A DNA stretch of 64,000 nucleotides from M3007 sp965249785 (GTDB taxonomy: Bacteria > Bacteroidota > Bacteroidia > Chitinophagales > Saprospiraceae): contig CBDFMU010000012.1 in the NCBI GenBank assembly GCA_965249785.1, positions 595,792 to 659,791 of the forward strand. Direction: 5' to 3'. The translations under genes and the position numbers were made by a program. Below are positions 53,467-59,678 of this stretch, piece by piece. Positions within the stretch are counted from its first letter, which is position 1; each line of letters opens with the position of its first letter. The notes beneath the pieces are model-generated. The model had not been told where the DNA came from. It ran no database searches and saw only the letters and a program-made list of their open reading frames with translations.

Positions 53467-54447
53467 TTATTCACCGTTTTCCAGCAACACCCGTACCGTT
53501 TCAATTTTGCGGTCACTGACGAGTTCCAATACAAAGGTTTTGCCATCCAGTTGAAGGCGCGCGCCCTGCTCCGGGATGTTGTGCAAAGCATCAATCAAAT
53601 AACCGGAAAGGGTATTATAACTGCCAGCAGGCAAATGTAGAGCGGGGTATTTTTCGTTTAAATAATCTATTTCCAGCCGCCCGGAAAAGAAATATTCCGT
53701 GTCGCTAATGTGGGCTTCGATGAATTCCTGCTGATCGTGCTCGTCATCTATGTCGCCGAAAAGTTGTTCCAAAGCATCTTCCAGCGTAACCAAACCGGAA
53801 ATGCCGCCATATTCGTCCACTACGCAGGCAATGTTCGTGCGGTTTTTGACAAATTTGCTGAGCAAATCATTGACCTGAATGCTTTCCGGCACGAAACGGA
53901 TGGGCATCACCATGCTGCGAATATTGGTCGGGCGAGCGAAAAGTTGTTGCACATGCACGTAGCCCAACACCTTGTCCAAGTCGCCGTCGGTTACCAGAAT
54001 ACGCGACATGCTACTTTCAATAAACTGCTGGCGCAACTCTTCCACAGAAGTTTGCACATCCACATGCACGATTTCGAGACGCGGAGACATACAATCGTAG
54101 GCCCGAACTTGCTTTAAATGGAGCGCATTTTCCAACAATTCCATCTCCATTTCCTCTTCGCCGGGCGTGCCAGTGGCGTTTTGCTGCACCAGATATTCTA
54201 ACAATGCTGCATCGCCGTCATTGGGGACTTTCTTGTATAAACTTTTGAAAATCAAATTTTTAAACAACAGCAACGTCAGAAATACCAGCAAGCCAGCTAC
54301 AAATGGAGCCACCCAACCCGTGCCGAAGACAAACCAGAACGGTGGTATCAGCCACAAGGCCACCAGCGTACCCAGGGTGGTGAGGGCCAGCGTAGCGGGA
54401 AGCGCGTGACTGCCAATGCGCAGGGCGGAAGAAGGGAGGGAATGCAA
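53467..54447 (-). CDS. CBS-domain protein of the CorC/HlyC type, without full DUF21 domain
   Basis: 326 residues. Two hydrophobic helices (about 17-36 and 39-63) replace the usual four-helix DUF21 membrane domain. Then come a tandem CBS pair (about 105-240: VRAYDCMSPRLEIVHVD, MSRILVTDGD, VVDEYGGISGLVTLEDALEQ) and the CorC_HlyC C-terminal domain (about 250-326, with YNTLSGYLIDALHNIPE). Full proteins of this group are about 420 residues and are linked to Mg/Co efflux. Here transport is doubtful and a regulatory role is possible. It is third in the run 55609, lptC, this gene. Confidence 0.8.
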   Translation of the reverse strand: MHSLPSSALRIGSHALPATLALTTLGTLVALWLIPPFWFVFGTGWVAPFVAGLLVFLTLLLFKNLIFKSLYKKVPNDGDAALLEYLVQQNATGTPGEEEMEMELLENALHLKQVRAYDCMSPRLEIVHVDVQTSVEELRQQFIESSMSRILVTDGDLDKVLGYVHVQQLFARPTNIRSMVMPIRFVPESIQVNDLLSKFVKNRTNIACVVDEYGGISGLVTLEDALEQLFGDIDDEHDQQEFIEAHISDTEYFFSGRLEIDYLNEKYPALHLPAGSYNTLSGYLIDALHNIPEQGARLQLDGKTFVLELVSDRKIETVRVLLENGE

Positions 54448-54454
54448 AGGCGTT

Positions 54455-54520
54455 GAGGATTTAAGATGATGAGGATTTGAATCAAAGAGAAGTGAGGGTA
54501 ATCAAATATTCAAATCTTCA
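54455..54520. repeat. GAGGATTTGAA inverted word repeat
   Basis: TTGAGGATTTAAGATGATGAGGATTTGAATC is mirrored by AATCAAATATTCAAATCTTCA. It lies between lptC and the CBS gene and is close to 13774-13836 and 58672-58743 in word content. Confidence 0.6.
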
Positions 54521-54524
54521 GCCA

Positions 54525-55103
54525 TTACTTAATAGCGTTATTTAGTTGATCCACTTTGATGCGGCCTTTCGGGACTTTGATCAGCCAGTAAGAAAAATCC
54601 TGTTCCGCTTCCAATCCGTAGCCATAAATGATCTCGCCGGGCTTGGTCACTTTCACGAATTTGTCGGTGAATATTTTGGCCGTTTTTTCATCCCAAACCA
54701 GTTCTTCGGTTTCCAGTTTTTCCTGTTTGATCGTGTTCAATTCCACACTATCACGGGCAACGATCTGGCCTTTTTCAGGAAAACGAACGGCAGTTTTGGC
54801 AGTCAATACGCTTTTCACCGACAGGTCTGCCTCCAGAAATTCGATTTTCACGCCCTGCGGAAATTCCTGCCGTGGATTCTCGCGATCATCATAATTGTAT
54901 AGCACTGGCCCATGTACTCGCACCCGCAAAATAGCACTGTCGGAGTAGAGAATTTCGACATCTTTGGCGATCACCACCTGCGTGTCTTCGGGGGTAAATA
55001 GTTGCTTGTTTTCCTTTTTCAGGTCGTCGCAAGCGGTCAGCAGCACGATGACCAGAAAAATTATAACGATTTGATTACCTATGTTTTGTGGAAAAATAAC
55101 CAT
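54525..55103 (-). CDS. lptC: LptC-like LPS export periplasmic protein (lipoprotein)
   Basis: 192 residues. The start overlaps the stop of the gene at 55103-55609 by one base (TGATG). The N-terminus has a hydrophobic helix with lipobox LLTAC, so it is likely lipid-anchored. The rest is a beta-jellyroll typical of LptC: VKIEFLEADLSVKSVLTA, then VARDSVELNTIKQEKLETEELVWD, and EAEQDFSYWLI. LptC passes lipopolysaccharide from the LptBFG transporter to LptA. LptC in proteobacteria is a bitopic membrane protein. A lipid anchor fits Bacteroidota. Confidence 0.85.
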   Translation of the reverse strand: MVIFPQNIGNQIVIIFLVIVLLTACDDLKKENKQLFTPEDTQVVIAKDVEILYSDSAILRVRVHGPVLYNYDDRENPRQEFPQGVKIEFLEADLSVKSVLTAKTAVRFPEKGQIVARDSVELNTIKQEKLETEELVWDEKTAKIFTDKFVKVTKPGEIIYGYGLEAEQDFSYWLIKVPKGRIKVDQLNNAIK

Positions 55104-55609
55104 CAGGAAATCACCTTTTTAAGCCCGATACGGAAAATCAACAGCAGCCCCACCACAATGAGGATCAGGTAGTGCACGGGCACATTTACCCAGGCGATCA
55201 AATGGATACGATCCAGGAAATACATGAGGACAAAAATGGCCGCAATCATCATCATTAGGCTTGATAATTTTCCAAAACCGGGAATATACTCGAACGGCGC
55301 ATTGCGTCTTACAATGCCCAGTGTGACAATCATGGACACAATCGGCAACACTTGAGTAAGCAGATTGACATTGTAAATGCTTCCGCCGCGTTCAAATAAA
55401 AACATATAAATGGCGAGGGCCACCGCAAAAATACCGGGAATACAAACTGCAAAAACCAGTACCGCGTAGAAGTAATTCCACGGAGGGAGGTGGCCTTCGC
55501 CGCGCCCCATGAAGTTGGCCAGCAAGGCGCAAAGTGGAATGCCGATAAAGAGGGCCAGCACCACAAACGGATTGGCGTCGAGGTAGTTGAAAAATTCTTG
55601 CAGGGTCAT
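55103..55609 (-). CDS. Membrane protein of unknown function, upstream of lptC
   Basis: 168 residues with about four hydrophobic segments (near 14-32, 46-70, 85-103, 115-134 and 140-163). A short polar loop carries NFMGRGEGHLPPWNYFYA. No catalytic motif. It is translationally coupled to lptC by a one-base overlap and preceded by an exact promoter and an 18-bp palindrome. Its position suggests an envelope role, but I do not know the family. Confidence 0.7.
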   Translation of the reverse strand: MTLQEFFNYLDANPFVVLALFIGIPLCALLANFMGRGEGHLPPWNYFYAVLVFAVCIPGIFAVALAIYMFLFERGGSIYNVNLLTQVLPIVSMIVTLGIVRRNAPFEYIPGFGKLSSLMMMIAAIFVLMYFLDRIHLIAWVNVPVHYLILIVVGLLLIFRIGLKKVIS

Positions 55610-55619
55610 GTTGTCGGAG

Positions 55620-55637
55620 GTCGAAATTTATTTCGAC
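55620..55637. repeat. GTCGAAAT palindrome in the leader of the lptC operon
   Basis: GTCGAAAT-TT-ATTTCGAC is a perfect 8-bp arm palindrome 11 bases before the ATG at 55609. On the minus-strand transcript it lies in the leader and can form a hairpin, or may bind a regulator as DNA. Confidence 0.6.
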
Positions 55638-55678
55638 AAATAATGAACGGTTATGGCGGCGTATATGTCGCGCTCCGG

Positions 55679-55686
55679 CAAAAGTA
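55679..55686 (-). promoter_or_regulatory. Promoter -7 element of the lptC operon
   Basis: Minus-strand TACTTTTG, exact match, with the transcript start inferred at about 55672. The ATG is 63 bases away. Confidence 0.5.
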
Positions 55687-55705
55687 TCGCGTATTTGAAT
55701 TTGCT

Positions 55706-55721
55706 GCGGAATAAATTCCGC
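55706..55721. repeat. GCGGAATAAATTCCGC palindrome
   Basis: A perfect 16-base palindrome, 5 bases from the GbsR stop codon. It resembles the neighbouring element at 55620 in layout and lies on the other side of the promoter. Confidence 0.55.
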
Positions 55722-55725
55722 GCTC

Positions 55726-56226
55726 CTAGCGCACCATACGCATAAAAATACTCGTAAACCAGTTGGAATCAGCCTTGATCAGCGTGTCCAAAGTCTGATT
55801 GGCCTTGTTGGAAAACACGCGGATGTCGCGCACCACGGCACAAAAACTCTCGGCTTCCGGGGAGTTCTCCTCCACATTGGCTACCTCGTTCAGCACTTTG
55901 AGCATCGGCTCCAACTCACGTTTCTTACGATTGATAATGATTTGGCGGACCACCGTCCACATATCTTTTTCGGCGTAAAAATACTCCTTGCGTTCGCCGG
56001 CTTTGAGTTGCTTATGCACTAATCCCCAATCCATTAGCGCGCGCAGGGTCATGTTGACGTTGCCACGCGAGATGTTGAGACCCTCCATCACCTGGTCGGC
56101 GGTCATCGCTTCCGGCGCGATCAGCAGCAGCGCGTGTACCTGCGCCATCGTGCGATTGATGCCCCAATCGGTGCCCATTTTGCCCCACGATTCGATGAAT
56201 TTTGCTTTGCCTTCCTGGACGTCCAT
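55726..56226 (-). CDS. GbsR/MarR family transcriptional regulator
   Basis: 166 residues with a winged-helix domain. The segment GTDWGINRTMAQVHALLL leads into AMTADQVMEGLNISRGNVNMTLRALMDWGL, the helix-turn-helix and wing of the GbsR group. The second half is helical for dimerisation. GbsR controls choline and glycine-betaine genes in Bacillus. In this phylum the targets are open. No operon partner is visible. It is divergent from the LRR gene and could control it. Confidence 0.88.
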   Translation of the reverse strand: MDVQEGKAKFIESWGKMGTDWGINRTMAQVHALLLIAPEAMTADQVMEGLNISRGNVNMTLRALMDWGLVHKQLKAGERKEYFYAEKDMWTVVRQIIINRKKRELEPMLKVLNEVANVEENSPEAESFCAVVRDIRVFSNKANQTLDTLIKADSNWFTSIFMRMVR

Positions 56227-56328
56227 GTATTGAGTGGTTTGTAATGCAGGAAAATACGCTTTGGGCTACTATTGTTTTCAAAAAAAAATGAAAATTGAAA
56301 AAATGACGTGTTTGGGCCCTTTAAATGG

Positions 56329-56336
56329 TATTTTTG
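56329..56336 (+). promoter_or_regulatory. LRR gene promoter -7 element
   Basis: TATTTTTG, exact match, with TTTG 14 bases upstream (56311-56314). The inferred start is about 56343, just before the palindrome. Confidence 0.55.
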
Positions 56337-56345
56337 TGGGGAACG

Positions 56346-56377
56346 AGACCTAGGAGGTTTTAAAACCTCATAGGTCT
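56346..56377 (+). repeat. AGACCTAGGAGG palindrome in the LRR leader
   Basis: A near-perfect 32-base palindrome (AGACCTAGGAGGTTTT and its complement, with one mismatched pair). It starts about 3 bases after the inferred transcript start and ends 18 bases before the ATG. It shares its core with the elements at 48778 and 42155. Confidence 0.75.
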
Positions 56378-56395
56378 ACGCCGAAGCCTGACAAC

Positions 56396-57421
56396 ATGGA
56401 GCAACCAAGCCAGTACCTCACCGAAGATGCCGCCGGGCAATACACCGAGCAGATCACGCGCCTGTTGCGCGATGAAAGCACCGACAATTGCCCGTTGTTG
56501 CTCGAACTCATCACGGGGGGCGGCGTGAATCATCGGCTGCTGGGCTATTTATTTGGGATTGCCTGTTTCCATCATCGGAAGGAAGTGGCCGACCGCGCCA
56601 TGAATTTGCTGGCCAAAAACGCGACGCCCGCTACCACCAAGCAAGCCCAAAAACTCAAAGAAAGTGCCGCTTATTATTACAACGAAGTCGAATATTTGGG
56701 GAAATACAGTAATCCTGATTTCGATCTTTTCGACTTTTTGTTGGCCTATAAAATGTGCAACTGGCACCGGGTTGGTGAAGCCCGCAGCCATTATTTCATC
56801 ACCGCGCACCAAACGCTGAATCTATCGCAATACCCGGAGGCTCAACTCTCTCCGGCCTTGGCGACGCTGGATTTTGTGCATTATTTGGCCTTGCCCGCTC
56901 ACAAAGGCTTTGATCTGGTAGCCTCGCTGGTGTATTTAGAGAAGTTGCCATTAGAAAGTATTTTTATTGAAAATACCCGTCTCGACGAATTCCCGATCGC
57001 GCTGTTTCAATTACCGCAATTACGCACGTTGAGTATTAAACGCGGTTCTTTTCGTCCGAAACAGCCGATGTTGGTGCCGGAAGGCGGATCTTTCGGTAGT
57101 CCGGTTTTAGAAAAACTCATTATCGACGGTTACCCTTTGGTGGGCGAAATGCGGCTCGGACCTTTCCCGCGCTTACGCGAGGCCACGTTTATTCGTTGCG
57201 CGCTGACCAATATGTCTTTTCTGGAAAATGCGCCGCTGATTGAACATATTGCGTTGAAAAACAATCATTTGGAAACACTACCGACTTTTCTGGGTGACTG
57301 TACGGAATTGAAGGTGCTCGATTTGAGCGGAAATCCTTTCCGCAAAATCGAACTAAATCTCGAACGCCTGGTTCGATTGGAAGAACTGGACCTGAAAATG
57401 CAGCCGCAACAGGTTCCGTAA
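56396..57421 (+). CDS. Leucine-rich-repeat protein paired with a VWA protein
   Basis: 341 residues. The N-terminal 180 are helical without a known fold. The rest holds irregular leucine-rich repeats: LESIFIENTRLDEFPIALFQ, LRTLSIKRG, LEKLIIDGYPL, LREATFIRCALT, IEHIALKNNHLETLPTFL and LKVLDLSGNPFRKIEL, the classical LxxLxLxxN spacing. LRRs are protein-binding surfaces. The gene ends 13 bases before the metallopeptidase/VWA gene, so the two are almost surely cotranscribed. A role as adaptor or substrate receptor of the VWA protein is inference. Its leader has a strong hairpin. Confidence 0.82.
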   Translation: MEQPSQYLTEDAAGQYTEQITRLLRDESTDNCPLLLELITGGGVNHRLLGYLFGIACFHHRKEVADRAMNLLAKNATPATTKQAQKLKESAAYYYNEVEYLGKYSNPDFDLFDFLLAYKMCNWHRVGEARSHYFITAHQTLNLSQYPEAQLSPALATLDFVHYLALPAHKGFDLVASLVYLEKLPLESIFIENTRLDEFPIALFQLPQLRTLSIKRGSFRPKQPMLVPEGGSFGSPVLEKLIIDGYPLVGEMRLGPFPRLREATFIRCALTNMSFLENAPLIEHIALKNNHLETLPTFLGDCTELKVLDLSGNPFRKIELNLERLVRLEELDLKMQPQQVP

Positions 57422-57434
57422 CCGCCAGTACATT

Positions 57435-58649
57435 ATGGTCAACCGCATTCTCGACGAACTTTCCCGCACGGGTATTGCGCTGTTGCTGCGCGAACCCTTT
57501 TATGCGCACCTCTTCGGTAGCATCAATAAAGAGGTAGTAGGCAAAGGTCATCCCGTAGAAAGCATGGCTGTGGGCCTCGGCCATAACACGTTGACACTCT
57601 ATGTCAATGCCGATTTTTGGGACAAAGTGCTGATTAGTCCCGACCATCGCTACGGCGTAGTGAAACACGAAATGCTGCACCTGGTATTTCGGCATTTGTT
57701 AATACGCGAGCCATTTCTGGACAGTCGTTTGCTTAATGTCGCCTTTGATCTGGTTGTCAATCAATACATTGCGCGGCTGCAATTGCCCGAAGACAGCATT
57801 TTCCTGGAATCTTTCCCCGATCTGTATTTGTCCGCCGGACAAACGTGGTTTTATTATTACAAGAAAATCGAGGAACTCCAACGCGGCGCGGGCGGCAGTT
57901 CAGCGGGATCGCCCAGTGCGGAAACGCTACAAAAAATTCGCTCTGATTCCCACGGTTTGGAACGTCATCAGCCTTGGCAGGAAATTCGCAGCCGCTCCGA
58001 ACTGGAAAACAATGTGCTGGAAACCCAACTGGACAGCCTCATGCGTACTGCGCACCAGCGGACAAATGCTCATGCTTGGGGTAATTTGCCCGGTGAATTG
58101 CGGGAACTAATGCAAAATCGCCTGTTTCGTCCGCCAGCAGAGATCAATTGGCGCGGCATATTGCGACTGTTTGCGGGCAGCGCGGCGCGTACGCAGTTGC
58201 GCAACACCATGCAGCGACCCAGCAAGCGATTCGGGACGGTGCCAGGCGTGAAAATTCGGCGGCGGCAGCGATTGTTGTTGGCTTTGGATACTTCTGGCAG
58301 CATCGGCGTGGAGGATTTGGAGCCGTTTTTCAACGAAATATTTCATCTCTGGCGAGCCGGGGCGCAGGTGGATATTGTGGAATGCGACACGCGTATTACC
58401 CGCCGTTATGCCTATCAGGGCGCAGTTCCCGATGCGGTAGAAGGTCGGGGCGGTACTAATTTCACCGAACCATTGGAACTGGCCAATCGCGAGCGGCCCG
58501 ATGCGCTGCTGTATTTTACGGACGGTTTTGCAGAGCCGCCGCTCTTTGCGCCGCAGGTTCCGGTGTTGTGGGTGATCAGTCGCCGGGGCTTAGAAACGTC
58601 GCACCCGACCTGGCGAAAACTACCGGGAAAAAAATTGAAGTTGACGTAA
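57435..58649 (+). CDS. Metallopeptidase-like and VWA-domain protein (DUF2201 type)
   Basis: 404 residues. The N-terminal domain (DUF2201_N type) has HEMLH at 78-82, an HExxH zinc-protease-like motif, with another His at 87. A charged middle part (about 155-260) follows. The C-terminal VWA domain has the MIDAS motif LALDTSGSIG (about 281-290) and GRGGTNFTEPL (about 336-346). Proteins of this plan are usually encoded next to a MoxR-type AAA ATPase that activates them. Here the nearest MoxR is at 10456-11535, 46 kb away. Its partner in this place is instead an LRR protein. Protease activity is not proven by the motif. Confidence 0.85.
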   Translation: MVNRILDELSRTGIALLLREPFYAHLFGSINKEVVGKGHPVESMAVGLGHNTLTLYVNADFWDKVLISPDHRYGVVKHEMLHLVFRHLLIREPFLDSRLLNVAFDLVVNQYIARLQLPEDSIFLESFPDLYLSAGQTWFYYYKKIEELQRGAGGSSAGSPSAETLQKIRSDSHGLERHQPWQEIRSRSELENNVLETQLDSLMRTAHQRTNAHAWGNLPGELRELMQNRLFRPPAEINWRGILRLFAGSAARTQLRNTMQRPSKRFGTVPGVKIRRRQRLLLALDTSGSIGVEDLEPFFNEIFHLWRAGAQVDIVECDTRITRRYAYQGAVPDAVEGRGGTNFTEPLELANRERPDALLYFTDGFAEPPLFAPQVPVLWVISRRGLETSHPTWRKLPGKKLKLT

Positions 58650-58671
58650 TGCTCTGTTAGCCAACGTTTTT

Positions 58672-58743
58672 GAGGATTGGAAGATTCGAGTATCTGATTA
58701 AAGCACTTGATAATCAGGTAATTGATCAAATACTCAAATCTTC
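58672..58743. repeat. GAGGATTGGAAGATTCGAG inverted word repeat
   Basis: The left arm GAGGATTGGAAGATTCGAGTAT is mirrored by GATCAAATACTCAAATCTTC, with AATCAGGTAATTGAT in the loop. It sits upstream of the nfu promoter. Same word family as 13774-13836 and 54455-54520. Confidence 0.6.
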
Positions 58744-58779
58744 GTCTCCTCCGATTAAACCAAGTTGCCGTCGCGGTGT

Positions 58780-58787
58780 TATCTTTG
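58780..58787 (+). promoter_or_regulatory. nfu promoter -7 element
   Basis: TATCTTTG, exact match, 33 bases before the ATG at 58820. Confidence 0.55.
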
Positions 58788-58819
58788 TCTGGATTTTTAT
58801 CAATCAAGTCATACAAAAG

Positions 58820-59428
58820 ATGGAAGCAGTAGCCAAAAGCCCCGTGATGTTGTACACGGAGGAAACCCCGAATCCCGAATCCCTGAAATACGTCACCAAC
58901 CGGATGCTGTATCGCGGCATCGCCGAGTTCAAAGAAAAAGATATTGCTGCCGAATGGAGTCCGCTGGCCAATAGCCTGATGGAATTGGTGTACGTGAAGA
59001 GCGTTTATTTCAATAATAACTACGTCACCATTACGAAGGAATTCAATTACGAATGGGCGGATGTGATGCTCAAATTGAAGGAATTTGTTAAAAGTTACAT
59101 CGAAAATGGCGGTGTAGTGATTAACGATGGCTTTGCGGAATATGCCGAGCAGTTGACGACGGCCAGCAATGCCGTGCAGTTTACTGGCGAGGGCGGCGAA
59201 ATCGCCAAGAAGGTAAAAGACCTGATTGATATGTATGTGAAGCCCGCCGTAGAAGGTGACGGTGGCAACATCGAGTTCAAGGCTTTTGAAAATGGCAAAG
59301 TCTTCGTGACCATGCAGGGTTCTTGCAGCGGTTGCCCTTCCTCTACGGTTACTTTGAAAGCGGGCATCGAAGGGATGCTGAAACGTATGGTGCCGGAAGT
59401 GACGGAGGTGGTACAGGAAATGGCGTAA
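58820..59428 (+). CDS. NifU-like iron-sulfur scaffold protein (Nfu)
   Basis: 202 residues from ATG 58820 (the frame is open for 50 further codons, but these cross the promoter). The N-terminal Nfu_N domain (about 10-95: TPNPESLKYVTNRM, VYVKSVYFNNNYVTITK) is followed by the NifU C-terminal domain with VEGDGGNIEFKAF and GSCSGCPSS, whose CxxC holds a bridging iron-sulfur cluster between two subunits. It hands clusters to target enzymes such as NadA. An exact promoter precedes it and a strong terminator follows. Confidence 0.95.
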   Translation: MEAVAKSPVMLYTEETPNPESLKYVTNRMLYRGIAEFKEKDIAAEWSPLANSLMELVYVKSVYFNNNYVTITKEFNYEWADVMLKLKEFVKSYIENGGVVINDGFAEYAEQLTTASNAVQFTGEGGEIAKKVKDLIDMYVKPAVEGDGGNIEFKAFENGKVFVTMQGSCSGCPSSTVTLKAGIEGMLKRMVPEVTEVVQEMA

Positions 59429-59500
59429 GTGTATCGCCGATCCCTGATCGGTAAAAAGGCTAGTGCGGCTTAACCCGGCCCAATAAAAATTTTTTTCTTT

Positions 59501-59537
59501 ATCCCCGCCGAGCACTCGCTCAGCGGGGATATTTTTT
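59501..59537 (+). terminator. Terminator of nfu
   Basis: ATCCCCGCCGAG (59501-59512) pairs with CTCAGCGGGGAT (59519-59530) around a short loop, one base bulged, followed by ATTTTTTT. Just upstream CCGATC/GATCGG makes another small hairpin. Confidence 0.85.
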
Positions 59538-59559
59538 TCAAATCTCTACCGTTGCCATG

Positions 59560-59567
59560 TACCTTTG
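59560..59567 (+). promoter_or_regulatory. Flippase promoter -7 element
   Basis: TACCTTTG, exact match. The leader to the ATG at 59679 is about 105 bases and includes the hairpin at 59599-59668. Confidence 0.55.
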
Positions 59568-59598
59568 GCCGCGAATCAAAATAGGTCAGCGTCTTATG

Positions 59599-59668
59599 CT
59601 TTGGACAATAGTAATCAAAATGGGCGGTCAAAACGCGAATCCAACGTCCCAAGTCCAATAGTCCAAAG
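59599..59668 (+). repeat. CTTTGGAC/GTCCAAAG leader hairpin
   Basis: CTTTGGAC (59599-59606) pairs with GTCCAAAG (59661-59668). Between them GTCC words recur (AACGTCCCAAGTCCAATAG). It ends 10 bases before the flippase ATG. Confidence 0.55.
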
Positions 59669-59678
59669 TCTATAATTT

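Noticed and set aside
59437..59480. A third copy of the GCGGGTTNAGCCGCC repeat
   Set aside because: GCGGCTTAACCCGGCCC is only loosely similar and has no paired arm. The CCGATC/GATCGG hairpin here is unrelated.
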